NCBI GenBank assembly: GCA_032027005.1
Contig: JAVSMW010000002.1
Span: 290,324-354,323, forward strand
Source: JAVSMW01 sp032027005
Lineage (GTDB): Bacteria; Bacillota; Thermincolia; Thermincolales; UBA2595
Direction: 5' to 3'
DNA length: 64,000 nt
A model generated the notes under the pieces. That model saw nothing but the letters and a program-made list of their open reading frames with translations. It ran no database searches and was not told the origin of the DNA. Shown in pieces: positions 16,254-24,792 of the stretch (its first letter is position 1; each line of letters opens with the position of its first letter). The translations under genes and the position numbers were made by a program.

Positions 16254-17150
16254 ATGAAACTATATTCGCCGGCTGTTGTAAAGGAGATAATTGGAAAATA
16301 CAAGTTTCGATTTCGAAAGACCTTAGGACAAAATTTTTTAATTGACGGAAATATCGTCAATAAAATTGTTGAGTCAGCTGAACTGGACAATAATGATGTT
16401 GTTTTGGAAATCGGAGCAGGCATCGGTACATTAACGGGTGCTTTGGCCGAGCGGGCCGGGAAAGTTATCGTAATAGAAATAGACAATAACCTTCAGCCAA
16501 TTTTGCAGGAAACCCTCGCCGGCTACGATAATATTGAAGTTGTTATAGGAAATGCCTTAAAGGTGGATTTTGACAAGATAGTAAGTCTTCACACCGGCGG
16601 CCAATACGGTTCCGATGCAAAACCGTACAAAGTGGTAGCCAACCTGCCGTACTATATTACAACACCATTAATCATGCATGCTCTGGAAAACCATTTTAAT
16701 ATGAGTATGGCGATATTTATGATTCAGAAAGAGGTGGCTGAAAGAATAACTGCTGAACCGGGAGGAAAAGAATATGGGGCCCTAACCATTGGGGTAAACT
16801 ATTATAGTGACCCGCAATTGGTACTAAGGGTACCAAGTAAAGTATTTATGCCCCAGCCTGAAGTTGAATCCGCTGTGATTAAGTTAATGGCCAGGGAAAA
16901 ACCACCGGTTCATGTTGCAGATGAGCAAACTTTTTTTAAAGTTGTTAAAGCGGCATTTGGGCAGCGGCGAAAAACTTTGTTAAATGCAGTTGCAGGGGTT
17001 GTTCCGGGGACAGACAAAAACATGATTGGTGAAATGATGGACCAGATCGGGATTGATTCCGGACGCCGGGGAGAAACTCTGAGTTTAGCCGAATTTGCTC
17101 GACTGGCAAATATAATTTACCAAGAAATAACAGAACAGAAGCAGATCTAG
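16254..17150 (+). CDS. rsmA: 16S rRNA A1518/A1519 dimethyltransferase
   Basis: A 298-residue KsgA enzyme that dimethylates two adjacent adenines in the 3' hairpin of 16S rRNA. The N-terminus has FRKTLGQNFLID. SAM motif I is VLEIGAGIGTLT (about residues 49-60), and the catalytic NLPYYITTPL motif is near 127-136. The C-terminal helical domain contains FGQRRKTLLNAV. AGGAGG precedes the ATG. In B. subtilis rnmV lies immediately before ksgA; no such gene is present here. Confidence 0.97.
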   Translation: MKLYSPAVVKEIIGKYKFRFRKTLGQNFLIDGNIVNKIVESAELDNNDVVLEIGAGIGTLTGALAERAGKVIVIEIDNNLQPILQETLAGYDNIEVVIGNALKVDFDKIVSLHTGGQYGSDAKPYKVVANLPYYITTPLIMHALENHFNMSMAIFMIQKEVAERITAEPGGKEYGALTIGVNYYSDPQLVLRVPSKVFMPQPEVESAVIKLMAREKPPVHVADEQTFFKVVKAAFGQRRKTLLNAVAGVVPGTDKNMIGEMMDQIGIDSGRRGETLSLAEFARLANIIYQEITEQKQI

Positions 17151-17162
17151 GTCTGCTTTTTT
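17139..17162 (+). terminator. terminator of ksgA
   Basis: The stem AGCAGA-TCTAGG-TCTGCT followed by a T run. The stop codon lies within the loop. Confidence 0.8.
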
Positions 17163-17240
17163 AACGTATAGGTATTAGTATTCGGATGTATGGACAAAAT
17201 CGGGAACAGGAAATAGCACAAATTGGTAAATCAATGCTAT

Positions 17241-17286
17241 AAAAAATTAGCAGGTAGCTTTTCACAGTCCACCTGCTAATTTTTTC
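17241..17286. terminator. bidirectional terminator-like palindrome
   Basis: AAATTAGCAGGT / ACCTGCTAATTT with a 15-base loop, A-rich before and T-rich after, so it could work on both strands. No gene of its own is apparent. Confidence 0.7.
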
Positions 17287-17394
17287 TGTTTTATTTTTTA
17301 AATTGTTGTTTACAATATCACTCTAAACGACATTTTATGCACCCTAAATCCGCAGTATAACCCACTCTTCTTTACAAGTATGATTATTTACTCT

Positions 17395-17547
17395 ATGCTA
17401 ATTATTGTAAAACTAACAATGTTAAGGTGGGGATTTAAGGCAGTTGTTATTGGAGTTGCTTCGTGGTTTTGTTGTGGAGATCCTTACGGTGGAAGTGGTT
17501 CAAAAAAAGTTCTAAAAAGATCTAGCTTTTTGGGAACCTTTTATTAA
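17395..17547 (+). CDS. possible small membrane peptide, doubtful
   Basis: A 50-codon frame that starts ATG 17395 (or ATG 17419). It gives a hydrophobic segment (KAVVIGVASWFCC) and then a Gly/Ser/Lys-rich tail (GDPYGGSGSKK). There is no clear ribosome site before either ATG. AAGGTGGGG (17424-17432) instead precedes a 23-codon TTG frame on another phase. It resembles nothing I recognise and lies in decayed DNA, so it may be non-coding. Confidence 0.2.
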   Translation: MLIIVKLTMLRWGFKAVVIGVASWFCCGDPYGGSGSKKVLKRSSFLGTFY

Positions 17548-18000
17548 TTAAATCATCTTAATAAGTGAGCGGACGAAACAATGATGAAAACGCCATGTTG
17601 AAGTACGGGGGTGATTCCAATGGACTACATAAAAAAATAGCGGCTCGGGAGGTAAACCTGGTAAAGCGTTGCAGGCATAACCCAGAGCAAACCTCAACAG
17701 ACCACTATTTCTGATAACTATGTTACCATGTCGGGGACTTTTATGGCAACCCCCATGGTGGTACGACCGCTGCTATGCTTTTGGTAAAAGTTCAAACCGT
17801 GGGCTGGGTGGGGGTCAGTCTTTATAAGAGGTATAGCCTCAAGGAGGAAAATACCCACCCGTAATGCAATCTCACGATTCCATTGTGCTTGGAACAGCAG
17901 CGAATATAAAGTCATAATTTCCAGTTTTTAAAGATCAAATTATTGGAAAAAATGAACGGTTTATATTAACGTTCAAATTAGGACTCTAAATTCATTATAC
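17548..18000. other. degenerate non-coding stretch
   Basis: No credible gene is seen. Short frame fragments such as SDNYVTMSGTFMATP (near 17710-17760) are broken by stops. They vaguely resemble the disrupted secreted-protein gene that follows (both have a DNYVT/GDYVTA-like stretch), which would fit the decay of a duplicated gene. Confidence 0.35.
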
Positions 18001-18013
18001 GAGGAGGCGCTAC

Positions 18014-18586
18014 ATGAAATTAAAAAAGAAAATACTAATATTTATTTTGATTGCTTCATTTAGTATAATTCCAACAGCCGCATATGCTTCAGTATTTTAT
18101 GACTTGTTTGGCTGTTACCACCCAAGTAAATTGGCGGTAACGGATTAACGCCGAAGGCGGTGAACAAAGGATTTAAGAAAACAGGAAGAAATAGCAGGAA
18201 AATGCTGAAAANTATCATCACTACCCACCGTCATTGACAACAAACATAAGTTTACTGATAACCGAATCTGGCGGTGACTATGTTACCGCCAAAGAGCGTG
18301 AATCGCTACATTTGGCGACACTGTTTTAACGTCGATATCAAGTGGTGTTAATGTATTTGCTCAGTCATGGACGGATGATACCGTTGATTTACTTAAAGTT
18401 TCTACAGATACCTATATAAATAATATCTATCAAGGAACTATTTACAACTCTAAAGTAAATTCAACGAGCGTTTATATTAACATGCCTAAAAGTTATTTTG
18501 GATTTGTTGAAGCAGTAACTAGACATGATGCAATAGATTGGACTGGCGACGAAATAACTTATTCTTCCGATTCAATTATTAGATAA
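18014..18586 (+). pseudogene. disrupted secreted protein gene
   Basis: An N-terminal signal peptide (ATG 18014 after GAGGAGG; basic KLKKK, hydrophobic core ILIFILIASFSII, AYA cleavage site) runs into a stop at 18146. Open sequence resumes from about 18330 in the same frame (SSGVNVFAQSWTDDTVDLL... to the stop at 18584), giving a roughly 80-residue polar tail. Stops and frame changes separate the parts, and one base (18212) is undetermined. The family is not recognised. The TAA at 18584 is 13 bases before the next gene's TTG, and both encode exported proteins, so this may have been a two-gene unit. Confidence 0.6.
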
Positions 18587-18601
18587 AGGGGGTTACTTAA
18601 A

Positions 18602-19117
18602 TTGAAGAGAAAACATTATTGTATGGCATTACTTGTAATTGGATCTGTCCTATTATTTATGGTGAATTCTGCAATAGGTTCATCAGATCTATCAACCCTG
18701 CCGACACCTAAACAACAAATGACACCCGAACAGAAGAAGTTTAAAGAAGAACTTGATTTAAAACTAAAAGGTGTTTGGGATGAAATCAAAACCGATTTTA
18801 ATGTAGATTCTTCTCAATATTTCCAACTAGAGCTTTCTAATTTACAGAAATTTAAGGAAAAACAAAGTATTATTCAAGATGAAGTCATGATCGACAAGAT
18901 TTTAACTGAAGTTATCGATCCATATAGGGCTGAACTACCAATCGGTTCCATAAAACCAATTATTCTAATAAAGAATGATGGAAGTGAGGTTATATTTGGT
19001 TATAAAGAAGCCGATGGTACTAATGTACTTAAGAAAAGTACATTTAGTAACGGTACTCTGAAAAAAAATGAAGAGAAAAAAATGGGAACTAAATTGGAAC
19101 TTGAAATAAACAAATAA
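18602..19117 (+). CDS. unknown secreted protein
   Basis: A 171-residue protein of unknown function. The TTG start follows AAAGGGGG. An N-terminal signal peptide (about residues 1-27: basic KRKH, hydrophobic ALLVIGSVLLFMV, cleavage near AIG-SS) indicates export. The mature part is rich in K, E and D, begins with a T/P/Q-rich stretch and then alternates helical and strand-like segments (IKPIILIKNDGSEVIFGYKE). No known domain is seen. Base composition is clearly more AT-rich than the housekeeping neighbours. A terminator follows. Confidence 0.65.
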   Translation: MKRKHYCMALLVIGSVLLFMVNSAIGSSDLSTLPTPKQQMTPEQKKFKEELDLKLKGVWDEIKTDFNVDSSQYFQLELSNLQKFKEKQSIIQDEVMIDKILTEVIDPYRAELPIGSIKPIILIKNDGSEVIFGYKEADGTNVLKKSTFSNGTLKKNEEKKMGTKLELEINK

Positions 19118-19187
19118 GGTTATACCAAGCTGTTGTTTATCGGGTCTAACTAATGTTACCTATCTAAAAGAAGGATTATTTCGTGTT

Positions 19188-19226
19188 TAAAACCTATCCT
19201 CGGACAAACCGGGGATAGGTTTTTTC
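19188..19226 (+). terminator. terminator, group IIC intron target
   Basis: The stem AAAACCTATCC / GGGATAGGTTTT with T run ends transcription of the secreted-protein gene. An intron 5' end begins directly after it, the known insertion preference of group IIC introns. Confidence 0.9.
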
Positions 19227-19227
19227 G

Positions 19228-19520
19228 GTGCGCCCGGAATGGGTGCTATCTCTATAAGGTTAAAGTCTCGAATGCTGAAGGCACTAGTAGCCATAGCTTA
19301 AGACAAGGTTGTCCGCCGTGAGGCGGAATCTGAAGGAAGTCAGCGGCAAACCTCCGGTCAGAGGAACACGAACCTCATATAAGGCTAGGATTCGTTGGAC
19401 GAGCCTGCCGTACAAGGCAAAGTCCTTACTGCCAAATGCGAATCAGATGTTGTATAGTGTAATCTGCCAAGGCACAAAGCGGCTAGAAAGAGAAAGCGTG
19501 TTAAGCGGGCAAGCGTAACG
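19228..19520 (+). mobile_element. truncated group IIC intron (domain I)
   Basis: The sequence starts GTGCGCCCGGAATGGGTGC and continues with AAGTCTCGAATGCTGAAGGC, GGTTGTCCG, GGAATCTGAAGGAAG, GGCAAACCTCCGGTC, GAGGAACACGAACCTCATA and AAGGCTAGGATTCGTTGGA, all landmarks of domain I of Oceanobacillus-type group IIC introns. Similarity fades after about 19480. There is no reverse transcriptase/maturase frame and no domain V or VI, so the element cannot splice or move on its own. The 70-residue open frame inside it is a by-product of the RNA sequence. The 3' border is uncertain. Confidence 0.88.
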
Positions 19521-19548
19521 GACTATTTCTCTTTATATATTTTTTTAC

Positions 19549-19581
19549 AGCCCTTTGCCAAAATTCAGGCAGGGCTTTTTT
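19549..19581 (+). terminator. terminator beyond the intron fragment
   Basis: AGCCCT and GCC arms pair with GGC and AGGGCT, followed by a T run. It lies about 60 bases before the yabG start region. Confidence 0.8.
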
Positions 19582-19585
19582 GATT

Positions 19586-19612
19586 AACGAGGTACACCCG
19601 TTCAGCATATTA
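19586..19612 (+). promoter_or_regulatory. possible sigma-K promoter of yabG
   Basis: CATATTAT (19605-19612) matches the sigma-K -10 pattern CATANNNT. An AC pair about 17 bases before it fits the weak -35 rule. B. subtilis yabG is transcribed by sigma-K. The short motifs make this tentative. Confidence 0.4.
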
Positions 19613-19646
19613 TGTAGCAGAATGAGAATTAGCGGAGGTGAATGGA

Positions 19647-20525
19647 ATGAACCAGGATTCAAAACCCGGCATTGGGGACATCGTAGCCCGCAAATCTTAT
19701 AATCGGGATATTTTTTTTAAGGTAGTAGATTTTGTGAAAACCGGGACAGGTGAAGTCAGGGCCACGCTGCGTGGGCTTGATGTAAGGCTGCTGGCTGATT
19801 CGCATCTGGATGATCTAGTAAAAGTAAAAAGTGACCATTTGCGGGAATACCGCAAAAATTTTATCAAAAAAAATAATGATAACCTGAAAAAGATATTTAC
19901 CAGGAGAGAGAAAGTACGTGAAGCCCAGATAACCAACATGGTACAAACCTTGCCAAAAGATTTTTTTGAGATGCCGGGGCGGGTGCTTCATATTGATGGT
20001 AATTTGGAATACTTAAATCTTTGTATGGGCATATATGAGCAGTTAGGTATCATCGCAGAAGGACTGCACATTCCTGAAAATGAGCAGCCGGTATCCGTCC
20101 CGGACCAATTAATGAAATACAAACCAGATATCCTTGTCATGACAGGCCATGATGGATTAGTTAAGTCAGATCAGGCATATTCAGATTTAAATAATTATCA
20201 TAACTCCAAATACTTTGTAGAAAGCGTCAGGGCAGCTCGCAGACTGGAAAGTGACAAGGATAATTTGATTATTTTTGCCGGGGCCTGCCAATCACATTAC
20301 GAAGCTATTTTAGCGGCCGGGGCCAACTACGCCAGTTCTCCTCAGCGGGTACTTATCCATGCCTTCGACCCAGTGTTCATTGTAGATAAAATTGCCTTTA
20401 CGCCTATTAACGAAATAATTTCTATCAGTGAGGTTATTGACAGTACCATCACTGGTACCGACGGCCTAGGTGGGATAGAAAGCAGGGGAAAATACAGAAA
20501 AGGCTTTCCTAAATCACCTTATTGA
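19647..20525 (+). CDS. yabG: sporulation-specific protease YabG
   Basis: A 292-residue YabG cysteine protease, made in the mother cell, that trims spore coat proteins such as SafA and SpoIVA and shapes the coat. The N-terminal domain (GDIVARKSYNRDIFFKV) is family-typical. The catalytic region includes VMTGHDGL (histidine) and IIFAGACQSHYEAI (cysteine). ATG 19647 lies six bases after GGAGGTG. A GTG at 19638 overlaps that site. It follows ksgA in the conserved order, interrupted here by 2.5 kb of decayed DNA. Confidence 0.94.
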   Translation: MNQDSKPGIGDIVARKSYNRDIFFKVVDFVKTGTGEVRATLRGLDVRLLADSHLDDLVKVKSDHLREYRKNFIKKNNDNLKKIFTRREKVREAQITNMVQTLPKDFFEMPGRVLHIDGNLEYLNLCMGIYEQLGIIAEGLHIPENEQPVSVPDQLMKYKPDILVMTGHDGLVKSDQAYSDLNNYHNSKYFVESVRAARRLESDKDNLIIFAGACQSHYEAILAAGANYASSPQRVLIHAFDPVFIVDKIAFTPINEIISISEVIDSTITGTDGLGGIESRGKYRKGFPKSPY

Positions 20526-20585
20526 GTCACAAATAAGCAGACTGATAAATATAATGGAATGAATCTGGCCGGAGAGGTGAAGGGA

Positions 20586-21545
20586 ATGAGGGTCTTAGTC
20601 ACGGGTGCGGCGGGATTATACGGGCATCATTTGGTGGAAGAGCTTTTGTTACAGCAGAATCTTACTAAGATAATCGGCCTTGACAATTTTTCCCGTGGTT
20701 TTCCCAGTGAGGGTGATGATCCAGTTTGGCGGCAAAACAGAAAATTCCAGTTCATTAAACGGAATTTCCAGGACTTATCTGTAAAGGAATTAAATTCACT
20801 AAATATTGAAGCAGTGATCCATCTGGCCGGGTACAATTCTGGAAGGGAATCAGGAAATACGCCTGAGGAATACTTTTTGAATAATGAGTTCGGGACATTT
20901 CAATTTGTGCAAACCCTGTCCCGGACAAAAAACCGCCCCTTTTTTATTTTTGTTTCTACAGCCGAAATTTATGGTAAACCCGATTATACACCGGTTGATG
21001 AAAACCATCCATGTAATCCGCAAAATATATATGCCGTAACCAAACTGGCGGCAGAACAGCATGTTATGGCCGTAGGCAAATGGTGTAATTACCCAGTAGC
21101 TTCTCTGAGGTTTTCCAACACTTATGGGGAGTATCAAAATATTTATGGGTATACTTCTGTTACTGCCACATTTATTGACCGGGCTTTAAAAAATGAACCG
21201 CTGATTATTTACGGGTCAGGAGATCAGGAAAGGGACTTTCTCTATGTTAAAGATGCTGCCAAAGCATTGGTATTAGCCCTAAGTCGCCAAAAAGACCTGG
21301 AGGGCAGGATAATAAATGTCGCCACCGGGCAGGTGCTCTCAATTACCAAACTCGCAAATTTAATTAAAGATCTGACCCTTTCCGCTTCAGAAATAATCAA
21401 ACTGCCATGTGAGAAAACAGTAAATTGCGGACTTCCGCTGGCGACCCAAAAGGCTCAGGAATTGTTGGGCTGGTGGGCGGCGCACAGCTTGGAAGAAGGT
21501 TTGGCGAACACTATTAAGTGGCATAAAATTGTCCAGAACATTTAA
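20586..21545 (+). CDS. NAD-dependent nucleotide-sugar epimerase/dehydratase
   Basis: A 319-residue extended short-chain dehydrogenase. The NAD-binding GAAGLYGHHL motif is at about residues 8-17. The active site has a serine/threonine in FVSTAEIYG and YAVTK with the catalytic Tyr and Lys (about 148-152). The RFSNTYG motif and a C-terminal sugar-binding part follow. ATG 20586 follows GGAGAGGTGA; an ATG at 20559 would add nine poorly supported residues. Its place between yabG and a LysM coat-like protein suggests a sugar for the spore surface, but the substrate is unknown. Confidence 0.88.
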   Translation: MRVLVTGAAGLYGHHLVEELLLQQNLTKIIGLDNFSRGFPSEGDDPVWRQNRKFQFIKRNFQDLSVKELNSLNIEAVIHLAGYNSGRESGNTPEEYFLNNEFGTFQFVQTLSRTKNRPFFIFVSTAEIYGKPDYTPVDENHPCNPQNIYAVTKLAAEQHVMAVGKWCNYPVASLRFSNTYGEYQNIYGYTSVTATFIDRALKNEPLIIYGSGDQERDFLYVKDAAKALVLALSRQKDLEGRIINVATGQVLSITKLANLIKDLTLSASEIIKLPCEKTVNCGLPLATQKAQELLGWWAAHSLEEGLANTIKWHKIVQNI

Positions 21546-21634
21546 TCCGAAATTAATAGCAATAAATTGGATAAGGTATCATATATTATATAAACTGTGA
21601 AAGTGTTATTTGAACTGCGAAAGGGGGAGTACTA

Positions 21635-22201
21635 TTGGCAGGGCAAAAAGAGAATCAAAGATTTTTATTTTTTAAGTATGTTCCGCCAAAAAAAGCAGAT
21701 CGGTCTTTAAAGGACGACGGATACAGTAAGAAGACTGCAGATGAAGCCCAGGCTGAATGGTTTGGTCCACCTAAGAGCGGACCATCAGACTGTAGGGATT
21801 ACCCAAAAGAACCGGAATGCCCAAAACTGCCGGAGTTTCCGGAATTTCCCGAGTGCCCGGAGGTTCCCGAGATGCCCGAATGCCCGGAGATTCCTGAACC
21901 ACCGGAATGTCCGGAGATTCCCGAACCACCTGAATGTCCGGAGCTGCCTGAATTACCTGAATTACCTGAATTGCCCGAGTGTCCGGAAATGCCTGAGCCG
22001 CCCGAAGAACCTGAGGGTCCATGCCCTGAAAATGCTGTTATGCACGTGATTCAAGCGGGGGATACATTCTGGAAATTGGCTAAGAGATATGGGTCATCTG
22101 TTGATTCTATTGCGGCCGCAAATCCGGATGTAGATCCGCTGAATTTACAGATAGGTGCAACTATCTGCATTCCCTTAGGGATTCCTGGAGCGAAGGGGTA
22201 G
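21635..22201 (+). CDS. Pro-Glu-Cys-rich LysM protein
   Basis: A 188-residue protein in three parts. The N-terminal 45 residues are basic and polar. Residues about 50-135 are a three-residue repeat of Pro-Glu plus a variable residue (L, F, C, V, M, I or P), with a cysteine placed every six to nine residues. The C-terminal 50 residues are a LysM domain (HVIQAGDTFWKLAKRYGSS...IGATICIP) that binds peptidoglycan or its spore-cortex form. There is no signal peptide. The TTG start follows AAAGGGGGAG. SafA of Bacillus is also a LysM coat protein encoded near a YabG-related step, so a YabG-linked spore coat or cortex role is likely but inferred. Confidence 0.8.
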   Translation: MAGQKENQRFLFFKYVPPKKADRSLKDDGYSKKTADEAQAEWFGPPKSGPSDCRDYPKEPECPKLPEFPEFPECPEVPEMPECPEIPEPPECPEIPEPPECPELPELPELPELPECPEMPEPPEEPEGPCPENAVMHVIQAGDTFWKLAKRYGSSVDSIAAANPDVDPLNLQIGATICIPLGIPGAKG

Positions 22202-22311
22202 TCGTTCTAAAGGGGTTGAGATAATTTTTACCCGGTTCTGTATAATTGGTTTTTACTTGAGGTAACAATAAGGTGGAGAAACCAAAAGTCCAGAACCGGG
22301 AGGTGATGTTA

Positions 22312-22482
22312 ATGGCTTACTGTATTTCTGAGGAATGCACCGCTTGCGGGGAATGTGCCGGTGAATGTCCGGCAGGAGCGATAAAAGGCGATAAGAAAGG
22401 TTTTGCTATCGATACTGATAAATGTAACGAATGCGGGTCATGTGCTGAAATCTGTCCGGTAGCTGCTGCACGAAAGGCTTAA
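22312..22482 (+). CDS. 2[4Fe-4S] ferredoxin
   Basis: A 56-residue clostridial-type ferredoxin carrying two cubane clusters. The first motif is CTACGECAGECP (residues about 9-20), the second CNECGSCAEICP (about 38-49). It would carry low-potential electrons in the cytoplasm. GGGAGGTGATG precedes ATG 22312; an upstream ATG at 22273 would add a 13-residue polar extension with no family support. The operon downstream encodes an activase that needs a low-potential electron donor, so it could be its partner. Confidence 0.93.
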   Translation: MAYCISEECTACGECAGECPAGAIKGDKKGFAIDTDKCNECGSCAEICPVAAARKA

Positions 22483-22489
22483 GAGGGGG

Positions 22490-22518
22490 AACTCTTCCGA
22501 TTTGGAAGAGTTTCTTTT
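22490..22518 (+). terminator. terminator after ferredoxin
   Basis: A perfect 9-bp stem AACTCTTCC / GGAAGAGTT with TCTTTT after it. Confidence 0.85.
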
Positions 22519-22720
22519 CACTCTATTCGAAAAAATTTTTTTGCGGAAAGTATTTGTTAATTTTTAGAATATTTGCAGGATTAATTGTATAGATGTTTAC
22601 TGTAGGACGAATCAGCTCGAGTTGACGATAATCAGGAAATATGGTACTTTAGAAATAATACTGCAAAAATTACACCTGCTTACAACATGTAATGATTTCG
22701 AGGGGAGGGTTAAATCTGAA

Positions 22721-23707
22721 GTGCCAGTCAAAATTGGAATTCCCCGGGCCTTAGCATATTATGCCTACTATCCTTTCTGGAAAGAGTTTTTTGAAAAACT
22801 GGGACTTGAGATTGTGGTTTCCCAGGTAACATCCAAGCAGATACTTGATCTGGGGATTAAAGAAGCTGTTACAGATGCTTGCGTGCCGGTTAAGCTGTTT
22901 CACGGGCATGTGCTTGATCTGAAAGACAAAGTGGATTACATATTTGTACCTAGACTAGTGAGTGTCGACAAAGAAAAAACAGTTACTTTTTGCCCTAAGT
23001 TTCTAGGGTTGCCCGACATGATAAAAGTTTCTATAGACGGACTTCCGCCTCTGATAGACGTCAGAGTTGATTTGAAAAAGGGCAAGGGGGAGCTTTTAAA
23101 AATTTGTTACCGGGTAGGTAAGCAGTTTGGGGCAGGAGCCTGGAGTATCTATAAGGCCTTCAGGAGCGGGCAAAAATCCCAAGCTGAATATCAGGAACTT
23201 CTCCATCAGCAATATACACCCATCGAAGCTCTGCAGATAATTGACGGGGCCCAGGCAAAGCCGCCGGCGGTATCCGAACCGAAACTTCAATTTGCCGTAC
23301 TGGGTTTTCCGTATACCATTTATGATAAATTTGTCAATGTTGATATCGTGAATAAACTGCGAAAATTAGGAATCAAGGTTTTAACGGCCGATATGGTTCC
23401 GCCCCACATTCTTCTCCAACAGGCTAAAAAAGTACCGAAAAACCTCTTTTGGAATTTCAGTAATCAAGTCCTTAGAGCCGCCCTTTATTACCTGGAAAAC
23501 AATAAGGTCGATGGAATCATACATATCACCGCGTTTGGCTGTGGGCCTGATGCCATGGTGGATAAAATGATCGAACTCGAAGCTAAGAACCGGGGCAAGG
23601 TGCCTTTTATGTCTATCACTATTGATGAACATACCGGAGAAGCCGGTTTAATGACCCGAATTGAAGCTTTTGTCGATATGCTGACTTTGCGGAGGGAAAT
23701 GTCATGA
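22721..23707 (+). CDS. DUF2229/COG3580 activase-associated protein
   Basis: A 328-residue protein of the 2-hydroxyglutaryl-CoA-dehydratase-activator-associated group (COG3580, related to dehydratase D-component folds). The N-terminus KIGIPRALAYYAYYPFW and the ACVPVKLFHGH cysteine motif are typical, and FGCGPDAM and TIDEHTGEAGL lie near the end. GTG 22721 follows AGGGGAGGG. Upstream in-frame starts would add a weakly supported 33 residues. It overlaps the next gene by four bases. Many clostridia carry the three functions of this operon fused in one long protein; here they are separate. Confidence 0.85.
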   Translation: MPVKIGIPRALAYYAYYPFWKEFFEKLGLEIVVSQVTSKQILDLGIKEAVTDACVPVKLFHGHVLDLKDKVDYIFVPRLVSVDKEKTVTFCPKFLGLPDMIKVSIDGLPPLIDVRVDLKKGKGELLKICYRVGKQFGAGAWSIYKAFRSGQKSQAEYQELLHQQYTPIEALQIIDGAQAKPPAVSEPKLQFAVLGFPYTIYDKFVNVDIVNKLRKLGIKVLTADMVPPHILLQQAKKVPKNLFWNFSNQVLRAALYYLENNKVDGIIHITAFGCGPDAMVDKMIELEAKNRGKVPFMSITIDEHTGEAGLMTRIEAFVDMLTLRREMS

Positions 23708-24792
23708 AAATATCTTTCCCTTATATGGGGACATCCCATATCGCCTTCAAAATGCTGGTCCGGGATCTCGGTCATGAGCCCATTGTACCTCCCAAACCCA
23801 GTAAAAAGACACTCACTTATGGCACCAAAAACTCACCTGAATTCGCCTGCCTGCCCTTTAAAATTCTGATGGGAACTTACCTTGAAGCAATCGAACAGGG
23901 TGCCGAGCTTATCATTACCTCCGGTGGGTCCGGACCGTGCAGAGCCGGCTATTATGGTGTTTTACACCAGAAAATTTTAGAGGACCTGGGATATGAGACA
24001 AAAATTATGGTAATGGAGTCACCCTTCCAGAATGTTCGGGACTTTCTCGGTAAAATTAGGAGTGTAATTGCTCCTTCAGGGGTTTCCTGGTGGAAATTTA
24101 TCAAGGTTTTCTATAAGGCCTGGGAAAAGCTCAAGGTCCTGGACGATATAGAAATTCTCTCCCACGAAATCCGGCCATTTGAGGTTAACCGGGGAGAGAC
24201 TACAAAAATATATAAGAAATGTCTGGAAATAGTTGATGAGGCATCTACAATGCCCCAAATCCGTGAAGCCAAAGAAGCGGCTCAGCAGATGCTGAACGGG
24301 GTGTCTCAGGACCGTCACCGGAGGGTCTTAAAAGTTGGCATTGTTGGTGAGATTTATGTGGTGTTAGAGCCTTTTGCCAACCATGATCTGGAAATAACCC
24401 TGGGAGAGATGGGGGTGCAAACTCACCGTTCGATTTACTTATCAGACTGGACGAGGGAAAGCACGGGGTATGAGTCTACGAAAAAGGTCAAAGAGGCGGC
24501 TTCTCCGTACATTGATGAGCTATTTGGCGGACATGGGATTTGCAGTGTGGGACACAGCGTTCTCTATTCGAAAAAAGGGTTTGACGGGGTGGTCCAGTTA
24601 GCGCCATTTACCTGCATTCCGGAAATTGTGGCTAAGCCAATTTTAGCTAAGGTTACTGAGGACTACGGAATTCCGGTGCTGACAATTTTTCTGGATGAAC
24701 AGACAGGTAAGGCGGGGCTGCAGACCAGACTTGAGGCCTTTGTGGATTTATTGGCCCAAAAGCGAGATAAGTTGGAGGGTATTGCTATATGA
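23704..24792 (+). CDS. COG3581 activase-associated protein
   Basis: A 362-residue protein paired with the preceding gene, also similar to 2-hydroxyacyl-CoA dehydratase subunits. The N-terminal FPYMGTSHIAFKML, cysteine-containing ACLPFKILMGTYLEA and SGGSGPCRAGYYG, and the end motif FTCIPEIVAKPI...FLDEQTGKAGLQTR are visible. Its cysteines could hold an Fe-S cluster. The ATG overlaps the previous stop, and the gene overlaps the activase start, so the three products are likely made together. No substrate has been shown for such stand-alone sets. Confidence 0.85.
   Translation: MKISFPYMGTSHIAFKMLVRDLGHEPIVPPKPSKKTLTYGTKNSPEFACLPFKILMGTYLEAIEQGAELIITSGGSGPCRAGYYGVLHQKILEDLGYETKIMVMESPFQNVRDFLGKIRSVIAPSGVSWWKFIKVFYKAWEKLKVLDDIEILSHEIRPFEVNRGETTKIYKKCLEIVDEASTMPQIREAKEAAQQMLNGVSQDRHRRVLKVGIVGEIYVVLEPFANHDLEITLGEMGVQTHRSIYLSDWTRESTGYESTKKVKEAASPYIDELFGGHGICSVGHSVLYSKKGFDGVVQLAPFTCIPEIVAKPILAKVTEDYGIPVLTIFLDEQTGKAGLQTRLEAFVDLLAQKRDKLEGIAI

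Noticed and set aside
19309..19518. 70-residue frame in the intron fragment
   Set aside because: It lies wholly within group II domain I and lacks a ribosome site.
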